Shown piece after piece: positions 1 to 7,713 of a stretch of 51,384 bases of DNA; the first letter of the stretch is position 1; every line of letters begins with the position of its first letter. Source of the DNA: Microaerobacter geothermalis. Its GTDB lineage: Bacteria; Bacillota; Bacilli; DSM-22679. The notes beneath the pieces were generated by a model that worked only from the letters and a program-made list of their open reading frames with translations, had not been told where the DNA came from and made no database searches. Made by a program: the position numbers and the translations under genes. The stretch lies in assembly GCF_021608135.1 (NCBI RefSeq), contig NZ_JAKIHL010000021.1, positions 1 to 51,384 of the forward strand. The letters are read 5' to 3'.

Positions 1-23
1 CTGTTACAACAGATAGGTCATCC

Positions 24-146
24 TTCATCCCTTAATGGCCCTAATAGCTTGTATCGTGAATGAAATCAAGGGCGAGCGACAGCGAGGGCTTTGCCTTTAC
101 CCTTGATGAAATGAGCGATACAAGCTAGCATCCCTCAAGGGATGAA
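24..146. repeat. Large imperfect palindrome at the window start
   Basis: Three nested complementary arm pairs are visible: 24-33 with 137-146 (10 bp), 45-56 with 116-127 (12 bp, perfect) and 65-72 with 100-107 (8 bp, perfect). The centre is the GC-rich stretch 73-99. The whole could fold as a long cruciform or RNA hairpin. It lies outside any gene. The size and nested arms suggest a small non-autonomous mobile repeat or REP-like element, but no second copy exists in this window to prove it. Confidence 0.6.
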
Positions 147-169
147 GAACATCTAAAAAAGTGACAGAA

Positions 170-203
170 TCACTGACGTTTTAATATGACATTTTCACTG
201 ACG
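170..203. repeat. Short direct repeats (TCACTGACG twice)
   Basis: TCACTGACG occurs at 170-178 and again at 195-203, 25 bp apart. Repeated short blocks of this kind are typical of the subterminal regions of some insertion sequences, such as IS21-type ends, but no transposase is visible here. The rest of 204-410 holds no gene I can support; it is AT-rich and presumably contains the promoter of the next gene. Confidence 0.35.
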
Positions 204-424
204 CTTGACACATTTAAATTGCGATTTGGACAACATTGCCTGATCCTGAAGTCTCGGAATCATCTTTAGAGGATTTTTCCCTTACAATATAGAATTTATA
301 TAAAGGTTTTTCCCGTATTTTATGGAAGGAATCTTAGTTCACTTATAAAATCAAGAAACCAGAGATAAGTCGTAGTTATTTTCAATGGGTAAACTTATGA
401 AAGTGAAATAAAGGAGATGGACCC

Positions 425-2572
425 ATGTCAACTGGAATGGACCGTTTATTCGCCCTTGATATAGGAACTAGAAGTGTTGTCGGCCTTGTACTGGAGCGAA
501 AAGGGACACAACAATTTAAGGTGCTGGGCTGTGAAATAGAAGAGCATAACGAAAGATCCATGTTGGACGGTCAAATTCATGATGTCATTGCCGTGGCTTC
601 TGTCATCCAAAAAGTAAAGAATCAGCTGGAGAAAAAATTAGGACCCCTTTCGGATGTCGCAGTAGCTGCTGCCGGTCGTTCATTAAAAACGACCCGGTCT
701 GTCATTTCAAAAGATATTAAAGGAAATCCAATTATGAACAAAGATGATGTTCTTACATTGGAACTGTCAGCAGTCCAACAGGCACAAGCCCAATTGGCCA
801 AAGAGGAAGACCTTCTTCCGTCGACCCAATACTATTGTGTGGGTTACAGTGTCGTCAATTATAAGCTAGATGGCGAGATCATCGGAAATCTGATTGATCA
901 AAGGGGTAATGAAGTCAGCATTGAGGTCATTGCCACTTTTTTGCCCAGGGTGGTTGTAGATTCTCTGTTAGCTGCTCTTGAAAGAGCTTCTTTAAAAATG
1001 AAGGCATTAACCCTTGAACCGATCGCTGCCATTAATGTGCTGATTCCACCTTCCATGAGAAAGCTGAACATTGCCCTTGTGGATATAGGGGCAGGAACTT
1101 CCGATATCGCAATTACTTCCGATGGAACGATAACCGCCTATGGAATGGTTCCTGTCGCCGGAGATGAAATTACAGAGTCTATCAGTCAAGCTTATTTATT
1201 AGACTTTCCCGTTGCCGAGAAATTAAAAAGGCAAATACAATCCAAGGATGTTCTGAAGTTTGTTGACATCCTTGGAATGGAACATCATTTAAAAAAAGAT
1301 GAGATGCTTTCTGCCATTGAAAAAGATGTTCTTGCATTGGCCAAGCAAATCTGCCAAAAGATCATAGAGTTAAATGGAAAGGCTCCCCAGGCGGTCATGT
1401 TGGTGGGAGGAGGCAGTCAAACTCCTCTTTTGCCTGGAAAAATGGCCGAGATTTTAGGTCTTCCGGAGAGCAGAGTAGCGGTTAGGGGAGCAGATGCCAT
1501 CCAATCCATTATCGGCAAACATCGCAAACTGCAAGGACCTGAAGCGATAACACCGATAGGAATCGCCGTTGCCGCTGAAAAACATCCGATCAAGTATATG
1601 ACTTATCATGTGAATGGGGCCCAAATCCGTGTCTTTGATTTAAGGCCGATTACCGTTGGTGAAGCTCTGCTTTATTCCGGATTAGATATGAGAAAGCTCC
1701 ATGGAAAACCGGGGATGGCTTTGAGTATAACCGTAAATGGAAAAATTCGAATTATCCCAGGTGAACACGGAACACCGCCGGTTATCGAGAAAAACGGAGT
1801 GGCTGCTTCTTTGGATGAGACCGTTCAAAACGGGGATCAAATGACCGTGGAACCTGGTCGAGATGGAAAAGATGCTTCTGCGACCTTAAAAGATTTTATT
1901 ACTGAAATTGACACCTTAGACGTTTTTCTCGATGATAAGCCGGTATCGGTTCCGCCTCTCTTTTTGGTAAACGGAAGCAGACAAGAACTCTCCTATTCTT
2001 TGCAGGACAGAGATGAAGTCACCATCACCTTTCCAAACCGCTTATTGGACGTATTGGAACACTTGCAATTATACTCATCGGATATGATGAAGAAAAACTG
2101 GATGGTAACGGTAAATGGGAAAACAATAAATCTCTACCACCAGAAGGTTCTTGTTTTGTTAAACGGCAAGGAAGTTCCACTAACCGTCAGAGTCCGTCAA
2201 GGGGACCGCATTCACTTGAAAAAAAACCAACAAGTTCCCCTCATTGGAGATATTCTCAAACAGGATGAATGGAACACTGGAGTCATACACATCACGTTTA
2301 ACGGAGAGCCTTTATCCATTAACAATTCCAACTGCCTTATAAAAATGAATGGTAAAGCCGTTTCTATCGATACCCCCATTGAAGAGGGTGCCAACATAGT
2401 TATAGAAACCGTTCAAAAGCCCGCCATTTTCAGTGATGTATTTCGCTATGTAGAAATTGAATCACCTGAAATTCATTCAGGAAAAAAAATGATTACATTG
2501 GTCAACCAGCAGCCAGCAAGATTTGATACGGAGATAAAAACAGGGGATGTGTTGGAGCTTCGGTGGGAATGA
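425..2572 (+). CDS. FtsA/PilM-like actin-fold ATPase with a repeat-rich C-terminal extension
   Basis: The N-terminal ~390 residues are an FtsA-like actin-fold ATPase: a phosphate-1 motif near residue 11 (ALDIGTRSVVG), a phosphate-2 region around 218 (ALVDIGAGTSDIAI) and an adenosine motif near 325 (AVMLVGGGSQTP). FtsA/PilM proteins bind ATP and anchor division or pilus machinery to the membrane. At 715 aa it is much longer than FtsA (~420 aa). The extra ~320 residues carry about five related blocks of 40-60 aa, each with a VNG(K) strand and ending in a G-D-hydrophobic strand (about 435-472, 512-532, 559-594, 622-657 and 690-712), probably small beta-rich domains. No C-terminal amphipathic membrane helix of FtsA is obvious. 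The start follows AAAGGAG at 8 bp. It stands alone between intergenic stretches, so it is not the dcw-cluster ftsA. Function is inferred from the fold only. Confidence 0.8.
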   Translation: MSTGMDRLFALDIGTRSVVGLVLERKGTQQFKVLGCEIEEHNERSMLDGQIHDVIAVASVIQKVKNQLEKKLGPLSDVAVAAAGRSLKTTRSVISKDIKGNPIMNKDDVLTLELSAVQQAQAQLAKEEDLLPSTQYYCVGYSVVNYKLDGEIIGNLIDQRGNEVSIEVIATFLPRVVVDSLLAALERASLKMKALTLEPIAAINVLIPPSMRKLNIALVDIGAGTSDIAITSDGTITAYGMVPVAGDEITESISQAYLLDFPVAEKLKRQIQSKDVLKFVDILGMEHHLKKDEMLSAIEKDVLALAKQICQKIIELNGKAPQAVMLVGGGSQTPLLPGKMAEILGLPESRVAVRGADAIQSIIGKHRKLQGPEAITPIGIAVAAEKHPIKYMTYHVNGAQIRVFDLRPITVGEALLYSGLDMRKLHGKPGMALSITVNGKIRIIPGEHGTPPVIEKNGVAASLDETVQNGDQMTVEPGRDGKDASATLKDFITEIDTLDVFLDDKPVSVPPLFLVNGSRQELSYSLQDRDEVTITFPNRLLDVLEHLQLYSSDMMKKNWMVTVNGKTINLYHQKVLVLLNGKEVPLTVRVRQGDRIHLKKNQQVPLIGDILKQDEWNTGVIHITFNGEPLSINNSNCLIKMNGKAVSIDTPIEEGANIVIETVQKPAIFSDVFRYVEIESPEIHSGKKMITLVNQQPARFDTEIKTGDVLELRWE

Positions 2573-2575
2573 AGA

Positions 2576-2603
2576 CAGCCTGCTACAAATATGCGGCAGG
2601 CTG
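2576..2603 (+). terminator. Hairpin just after the FtsA-like gene
   Basis: An 8-bp perfect stem (CAGCCTGC with GCAGGCTG) starts four bases after the stop codon. No U-tract follows, so it may protect the mRNA 3' end rather than terminate efficiently. Confidence 0.45.
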
Positions 2604-2638
2604 GGGCTTAGCACCACTTTTCTCGTTTGGCTGGTTGG

Positions 2639-2760
2639 AACTAATAAATTTACTAACATCGAAATACCCAAATGCTTTGGAGGCTCCGTTCTTTGCTCCC
2701 GAAGAGGACTTTGATTACTTCTCACAGAACCCGACTCGCTGACGTGTAAATTCATTAGTT
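2639..2760. repeat. 122-bp element bounded by a 14-bp inverted repeat
   Basis: 2639-2652 (AACTAATAAATTTA) is complementary to 2747-2760 with one mismatch. The interior is GC-richer than its ends and holds no convincing gene. It could be a small MITE-like insertion or a folded RNA. The surrounding 2604-2809 has nothing else I can support. Confidence 0.4.
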
Positions 2761-2809
2761 CAATTGGCCTTATTCGTAGCGATTTGCCATCGAGCTAATG
2801 TGGGTTAAC

Positions 2810-2929
2810 TTATTGATTTATTCTTTTCTTTGCACGGTTCACACCAATAAACATCCATGCTAAAAGTATCAGTGGCACAGCAAAGGATCCGATTAGACCA
2901 CCTAATGCAATGATTTGATCTGAACTCAT
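2810..2929 (-). CDS. Small single-span membrane protein (39 aa)
   Basis: A complete 39-codon frame begins with MSSDQIIALGG, continues as one hydrophobic segment (about residues 6-30) and ends with a basic tail (NRAKKRINQ), as expected for a one-span membrane peptide with its C-terminus inside. AAAGGGTGG precedes the ATG by about 4 bases. It sits alone between the 122-bp repeat and the DUF309 gene. Function unknown; I do not recognise a family. The ribosome site and the orderly hydrophobic/basic layout argue that it is real. Confidence 0.6.
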   Translation of the reverse strand: MSSDQIIALGGLIGSFAVPLILLAWMFIGVNRAKKRINQ

Positions 2930-2993
2930 AAAACCACCCTTTCTTTTACCTTCCCCTATCTGATATTTATTATTAATTAAAACATATATTTAT

Positions 2994-3383
2994 TTATCTG
3001 TCTATAATTCGGGGAAGGGGACACACGGGTATTTCGAAAAAGTTCAAATTTTTGTCAAAAATTCGAATCACATCGTTTGGCAATTTCTGAAGCAAATCTT
3101 GCAACCAACTCATCACATCCTGAACATTAACTCCCATATATTCCGGGAGAAAGGAGTGCAGATATTGTTGAGCCGATACAGCCAACTTCCGGGCGCCAGC
3201 AATCTTCCCTCTGTTTAACTGATGCATGATAGCCGCAATTTGAATTAAACCATGATAAAAATCGTTTTCCCTTTCTTTCTGCCACACTTCTTCCAACACT
3301 TCGTGGGCTTCCCAGTATTCTCCTATATGATAGTGTTCAAAAAACTTTATATATCCTTCTGGATAAGATGAATCATGAGTCAA
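2994..3383 (-). CDS. DUF309 family protein
   Basis: The sequence EYWEAHEVLEEVW near residue 24 is the hallmark of DUF309, a small all-helical family of unknown function common in Bacillales. The protein is about 129 aa. I place the start at TTG 3383, because AGGAGG lies 8 bases upstream of it; the in-frame GTG at 3392 would overlap that site. The last ~25 residues (IFDKNLNFFEIPVCPLP) go beyond the usual domain. Downstream of the VanZ-like gene on the same strand, probably co-transcribed. Confidence 0.85.
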   Translation of the reverse strand: MTHDSSYPEGYIKFFEHYHIGEYWEAHEVLEEVWQKERENDFYHGLIQIAAIMHQLNRGKIAGARKLAVSAQQYLHSFLPEYMGVNVQDVMSWLQDLLQKLPNDVIRIFDKNLNFFEIPVCPLPRIIDR

Positions 3384-3416
3384 TGAAAACACCTCCTCAG
3401 CCCTATGATACGTCCT

Positions 3417-3770
3417 TCATATTTTTCTTTTCCAAAAGCGAACCGTTATAACAGCTAACGCGGCGCCAATGGTATCATTCATTAAATCGAAGAGATCGGG
3501 ACTGCGGGAGGGAACAAAAGATTGATGCCACTCATCGGTGATCCCATATAAAAAGGAGAGAAATACAACCACGAATGGAACCCATTTTTTCTCCCTTTTC
3601 GGCCATAGGGCATAGTAAAAAAGAAGCCCTAGTATGAAATAGGCAATGAGATGCCCCCAATCAAATTGCGTAAAAAAGGGGAACATACTTTGTAGTTCCC
3701 CGCCTGTCCTAGAGGAAAGATAATAGATGACAGACATCCAAATCACTGATGGAATCCACCTTAACCACAT
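3417..3770 (-). CDS. VanZ-like integral membrane protein
   Basis: About 117 aa with four hydrophobic spans and the VanZ-like hallmarks: YYLSS near the N-terminus, DWGHLIAYFILGLL and ITDEWHQSFVPSRSPDLFDLMNDTIG. VanZ confers low-level teicoplanin resistance in enterococci, but most homologues have no assigned role. The start ATG at 3770 follows AGGAGG at 8 bases; the open frame extends further upstream but without a ribosome site. It lies between a zinc-ribbon protein and DUF309, all on the minus strand. Confidence 0.85.
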   Translation of the reverse strand: MWLRWIPSVIWMSVIYYLSSRTGGELQSMFPFFTQFDWGHLIAYFILGLLFYYALWPKREKKWVPFVVVFLSFLYGITDEWHQSFVPSRSPDLFDLMNDTIGAALAVITVRFWKRKI

Positions 3771-3826
3771 GGCTGCAACCTCCTGAATGATGAACCGTGT
3801 ATTTCCACCATTAAGTATACCTTTCC

Positions 3827-4021
3827 CTATGAATAATTTCCATTCACTTTGAAGCATTCACCGCAAACTACAACTTTTTTTGATTTTCCTCTTTCATCTT
3901 CCACATGATATCCGCTGAGTGTCGGATGGCCGCAGTAAAGACAATCCAAAGAAAAATCCATGTCATATGCAGCCTTCCAGTTAATCGGTTGAAAAACGGT
4001 TCCTATCATGATTTGCTCCAC
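3827..4021 (-). CDS. Small zinc-ribbon protein
   Basis: A 64-aa protein with two CxxC pairs (CLYC about residues 27-30 and CGEC about 53-56), the usual four-cysteine zinc knuckle. The start is GTG 4021, 7 bases after AAAGGAGG. No family name recognised. It heads a short minus-strand group with the VanZ-like and DUF309 genes. The zinc site is inferred from cysteine spacing only. Confidence 0.65.
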   Translation of the reverse strand: MEQIMIGTVFQPINWKAAYDMDFSLDCLYCGHPTLSGYHVEDERGKSKKVVVCGECFKVNGNYS

Positions 4022-4191
4022 ATCATTCCCTCCTTTTATCTTTCAATATGCCCATTTTTCAGAAAAATAGAACACAGCGCCCATTATTGTAAGAAATAGG
4101 CAAGTGCCGTTTCCTACATAACAAAATGCCATATGATATACTGTGAGCACTTTAGGCTTACCAATCACAAACTGCACAAAGGAGGAAAAAA

Positions 4192-4281
4192 ATGAGCGGA
4201 GGAATTTTTAATGGATTAGATGAGTTTGGTTTAATCCTCGTGCTGTTTATCCTATTAGTGATCGTTGGTGCTTCTGACTAA
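4192..4281 (+). CDS. YjcZ-family small sporulation protein (29 aa)
   Basis: The 29-residue product MSGGIFNGLDEFGLILVLFI.. ending IVGASD matches the YjcZ family, tiny one-span membrane proteins found in spore-formers and associated with sporulation. AAAGGAGG stands 6-7 bases before the ATG. CATATGATA at 4130-4138 resembles a -10 element of a mother-cell sporulation sigma factor (sigma-E/K), though I see no matching -35. A strong terminator follows, so it is a monocistronic unit. Confidence 0.85.
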   Translation: MSGGIFNGLDEFGLILVLFILLVIVGASD

Positions 4282-4291
4282 TGTCTCATTA

Positions 4292-4331
4292 GAAGGAAGG
4301 GGGACCTAAGTCCCTCTTCCTTTTTTTTGGG
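4292..4331 (+). terminator. Rho-independent terminator of the yjcZ-like gene
   Basis: GGAAGGGGGAC pairs with GTCCCTCTTCC around a CTAA loop and is followed by eight T residues. Confidence 0.85.
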
Positions 4332-4443
4332 ATTTATGCACAATAGCCACTATGCTGCTAAAGATGGGCAAATGCCAAATAGCGAGACATTAGCCTTTCA
4401 CATAAGATATCAGGTGAAACCACAAGCTAAGGGAGTGAATCTA

Positions 4444-5148
4444 TTGAAACGGAAAAAAACTTATCAAAGTTTCTCCATGGCTTCCCTTCATCCAGCCAAT
4501 TACTTTGTACCTATTATAAAAGAAGTAAAACATAGTATTGTTTCGATAGAAACCGAGGAATTGGCGGGCTTATCTTCTTTTGATGATCGCTTATTAGAAC
4601 TTCTCTTTCCAGGTTTAGAACTAAAAAATGCTCCATCCAAAAGCTTTGGGACTGGATTTATCATCCATCCCGCAGGATATATATTAACGTGTTACCATGT
4701 CGTTGAAAAAGGGGAAGAAATTCTTGTAAAGCTTGCAAATAAAAGCATCCTGAAAGGGAAACTAGTTTACGTCAATAAAAATCTGGATTTGGCTATGGTG
4801 AAAATTCCAACAAAAACATCCCTTCAACCCATCTCATTGGGTGAGTCAAGTTTATCCCAGGTTGGTGAATGGGTTATCGCTGTCGGATCTCCGCTGGGAT
4901 TGGATAATACAGTGACCACCGGTGTCATTAGTGCAAAGAACCGACCATTGAAAATCGGCAAAAGAATGTATACCGATATAATCCAAACGGATGCGGCGAT
5001 TAACCCAGGAAACAGCGGTGGACCGTTAATCAATATCTTAGGTGAAGTGATCGGTATCAATGTCGCCATCATCAGACCCTCACAGAGTATTGGTTTTGCT
5101 ATTCCCATTGATAGCATCAAACCCTACATTCGCCAGTTTTTACCATGA
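4444..5148 (+). CDS. Trypsin-like serine protease of the HtrA (S1C) type, without PDZ domain
   Basis: The catalytic triad is visible: His in TCYHVVEKGEE, Asp in NKNLDLAMVKI and Ser in NPGNSGGPL. These are the S1C/HtrA motifs. HtrA proteases usually have an N-terminal membrane anchor and one or two PDZ domains; this ~235-aa protein ends right after the protease domain (IDSIKPYIRQFLP) and shows no signal peptide or membrane span, so it may act in the cytoplasm. I choose TTG 4444 as start, preceded by AAGGGAG at 8 bases; the frame runs upstream to 4327, but into the preceding terminator. Its stop abuts the convergent pepF-like gene. Confidence 0.85.
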   Translation: MKRKKTYQSFSMASLHPANYFVPIIKEVKHSIVSIETEELAGLSSFDDRLLELLFPGLELKNAPSKSFGTGFIIHPAGYILTCYHVVEKGEEILVKLANKSILKGKLVYVNKNLDLAMVKIPTKTSLQPISLGESSLSQVGEWVIAVGSPLGLDNTVTTGVISAKNRPLKIGKRMYTDIIQTDAAINPGNSGGPLINILGEVIGINVAIIRPSQSIGFAIPIDSIKPYIRQFLP

Positions 5149-5155
5149 ATGATCT

Positions 5156-6946
5156 TTATTCTGTCAAACGCAAAAACTCCCTCACATCAGATGCCACTAT
5201 GTCAATGGCACTCTGCCAGAAATCTGGCTTTGTTAAATCTACACCGAGATGGCGGGCTGCGAGGTCTTCCACCTTCATCCGTCCGGTATCTCTTAAGAGA
5301 GAAACATATTTCTCTTCAAATGCCGATCCCTCCTGCAATGCTCTGGCATATATACCAGCACTAAACAAGTACCCAAAAGTGTAGGGAAAATTATAGAAAG
5401 GAACTTCGGTAATATAGAAGTGAAGTTTAGATGCCCAAAAATAGGGGTGATAGGTTTCTAAAGAATCCCTGTATGCTTTTTTCTGAGCTTCTTCCATGAG
5501 CTCGTTCAATCGTTCCACACTGACAAGTCCCTTCTTCCTTTCTTCATAGAAACTTAATTCAAAGATAAACCGAGCATGTATATTCATTAAAAAAGCAATG
5601 CTGTTTTGTATTTTATCCTCCAGTAAATTTATTTTTTCTTCAGTAGTTTTTGCATGTTTCACACTCGCATCAGCCACAATCATTTCTGCGAAGGTGGACG
5701 CTGTTTCAGCCACATTCATGGCATAGTTCTGAATCATTTGGGGAAGGTCATTCATCACATGTTGATGGTAGGCATGCCCCAATTCATGGGCTAACGTGGA
5801 TACTCCTGATGCCGTGCCACCGTAAGTCATAAAAATTCGCGATTCTTTTGTCAAAGGAAAACTAGTACAAAACCCTCCTGGGCGTTTTCCTGGACGGTCC
5901 TCCGCTTCAATCCAACGCTCTTGGAAGGCTGTCTTGGCAAATTCCGCCATTTTTGGACTAAAACGATGAAATTGATCTACAATCAGTTGGGCCGCCTTAT
6001 CGTAGCTGATTTTGGGGGATTTTCTGCTTAATGGAGCATCCAGATCATACCAACTACAATGATTAAGCCCAAGCAATTTTGCTTTTCTTTGAAGATAGGA
6101 TACAAAAATATCCTTGTTTTGATCGATTGTTTTCCACATGGTATTTAAGGTTTGTTCGGTCATCCGATTATAATCCAATGGTTCTTTTAGTATCGAATCC
6201 CATTTGCGGTTTTTATATAGATTGATTCGAAATCCAGCCAAGTGGTTCAAAGCATGGGCACATAGTTCCGCATCCTTCCCCCATGCTTCTTCCCATTTTT
6301 TAAAGATCTCTTTCCTAACGTCACGATCTCCGTCAGACATTTTATTTTGAGCTTGACCAACAGATAAGTCTACCTTCTTGCCGTCTTGTTCAAATGGAAT
6401 ACTTATTCTACCGACAACGGTATTATATAATTCTTCCCATGCATGATAACCGTCTACAGCTAAATCATTAACCAATTTTTCCTGTTCATGGGGCAGTTTT
6501 TCTTTAGCAAGGGTTCGTCTTTCTTCCAACGGAAAAGATATAGGTTTTATATCATTTTGCTCCAATAACTCTTCCCATACATCCTGGGGAATGGATAAAA
6601 TTTGATGATCTAAACTAGTTACAAGAGATGCAAAAGATGATGAGATCTGCATGAGCCTACCCAATAAAAGTTTTGCCTTTTGATCTTTTACATTTTGTGC
6701 AGTTAAACAGGAAACAAAGGCTGAAGCTTCTCTGATCCGCTTCTCCAGATCTTGTATACGATCTAAGTTATTGCTCCATTCCTGAGCTTCCTCCATATTT
6801 TGAGGTACTTTTTCTCCTGATATTTTCTGTTGAAACAACAAAAGATCTTCTTCAAGTTGTTCTAAAAATCCCTCTAATTTTTCCGATTCACTTCCACCGG
6901 GGAAAATGTTTTCCAATTTCCATGTTGGATTTAATTCGTTTAGCAT
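5156..6946 (-). CDS. pepF: Oligoendopeptidase F-type metallopeptidase (M3 family)
   Basis: A 596-aa M3B zinc peptidase. The zinc motif HELGH occurs in TLAHELGHAYHQH, with the third ligand expected in the downstream NVAETASTFAE segment. The family cleaves short peptides in the cytoplasm. ATG 6946 is preceded by AAAGGAG at 8 bases; a longer open frame exists to 7006 but has no ribosome site. Its position is suggestive but not conclusive: the window also has two oligopeptide importers, whose cargo such an enzyme could degrade. Length and motifs are normal for the family. Confidence 0.93.
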   Translation of the reverse strand: MLNELNPTWKLENIFPGGSESEKLEGFLEQLEEDLLLFQQKISGEKVPQNMEEAQEWSNNLDRIQDLEKRIREASAFVSCLTAQNVKDQKAKLLLGRLMQISSSFASLVTSLDHQILSIPQDVWEELLEQNDIKPISFPLEERRTLAKEKLPHEQEKLVNDLAVDGYHAWEELYNTVVGRISIPFEQDGKKVDLSVGQAQNKMSDGDRDVRKEIFKKWEEAWGKDAELCAHALNHLAGFRINLYKNRKWDSILKEPLDYNRMTEQTLNTMWKTIDQNKDIFVSYLQRKAKLLGLNHCSWYDLDAPLSRKSPKISYDKAAQLIVDQFHRFSPKMAEFAKTAFQERWIEAEDRPGKRPGGFCTSFPLTKESRIFMTYGGTASGVSTLAHELGHAYHQHVMNDLPQMIQNYAMNVAETASTFAEMIVADASVKHAKTTEEKINLLEDKIQNSIAFLMNIHARFIFELSFYEERKKGLVSVERLNELMEEAQKKAYRDSLETYHPYFWASKLHFYITEVPFYNFPYTFGYLFSAGIYARALQEGSAFEEKYVSLLRDTGRMKVEDLAARHLGVDLTKPDFWQSAIDIVASDVREFLRLTE

Positions 6947-7102
6947 TCCTTCAACTCCTTTACATTTTTTAAATATATCATTGTATCTCTTTGACAGCCC
7001 TATCAATTATTTTATCAATAAATTCCAAATCATGATATGGAATAGTGGTTGAAAAATACATATTCTTCTATAACCTGGTGAACATAAAAAGAAAAACAAA
7101 CC

Positions 7103-7131
7103 TTGAATAGTAATAATTACAAACGTATAAT
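7103..7131 (+). promoter_or_regulatory. Sigma-A promoter with a Fur-family palindrome in its spacer
   Basis: TTGAAT (7103-7108) and TATAAT (7126-7131) are separated by exactly 17 bp. The spacer carries a 7-1-7 palindrome at 7108-7122, TAGTAATAATTACAA, whose GTAATnATTAC core matches Zur boxes and is close to PerR and Fur boxes. A metalloregulator bound there would block RNA polymerase. It drives the encapsulin operon. Confidence 0.72.
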
Positions 7132-7167
7132 AAAAGTGGACAAGTAAATTTTGGAAGGGGGCTTACC

Positions 7168-7698
7168 ATGGGAGACTTTCAAGCACTATCTGATATCTTT
7201 ACTCGGACCAAGGATCATGTTGTTCAATTTATGGATATGCTTCACCCCGTCATTGACCAGGCAGAGGATGAACATGAACGCTTATATTTTCATCACATCC
7301 TTGAAGAGGAAGAACACCGGTTTGACCGGTTAAATGAACTTTTACCCAAGCTTAGAGACTACGTGAATGGACATCATGAACCGCGGGATTATGTCCGTCT
7401 CCTTCAAGATATTAATCTGGAGAAATTTGGACTTCATAACTTTTTGGAACACCTTGATTTAGCTTTATTTCATTTTACCGACGAATCTCGTCAGCAATTT
7501 TTGAAGAAATTAAGAGATATTACCCACGATGACTATCAATTTGTTAAAGCTGTTTTAGATCATTTAAGTGATGATATCCCTTTTACGACCCAATCGGCAG
7601 AGGAAAAAATTCACGAAAAGGAAGAACGGTTGGCACCTGCAACAGAACAAACGGGGTATCGAAAAGGATTAACGATTGGAAGTTTGATTGGAAAATAA
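7168..7698 (+). CDS. IMEF-type ferritin-like encapsulin cargo protein
   Basis: A 176-aa helical protein rich in Glu and His (EDEHERLYFHHILEEEEHRFDRL, residues 34-56), as in ferritin-like ferroxidases. It ends with a Pro/Ala/Thr linker and the tail GLTIGSLIGK (167-176), which is the encapsulin targeting peptide (consensus LTxGSL). Size, tail and position directly before encapsulin match IMEF (iron-mineralizing encapsulin-associated firmicute protein), which oxidises Fe(II) and mineralises iron inside a 240-subunit shell in Bacillus (Quasibacillus) thermotolerans. Start ATG 7168 follows GGAAGGGGG. It lies 15 bp before the shell gene, in one operon. Confidence 0.9.
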   Translation: MGDFQALSDIFTRTKDHVVQFMDMLHPVIDQAEDEHERLYFHHILEEEEHRFDRLNELLPKLRDYVNGHHEPRDYVRLLQDINLEKFGLHNFLEHLDLALFHFTDESRQQFLKKLRDITHDDYQFVKAVLDHLSDDIPFTTQSAEEKIHEKEERLAPATEQTGYRKGLTIGSLIGK

Positions 7699-7713
7699 AA
7701 GGAGGAATGTGAC

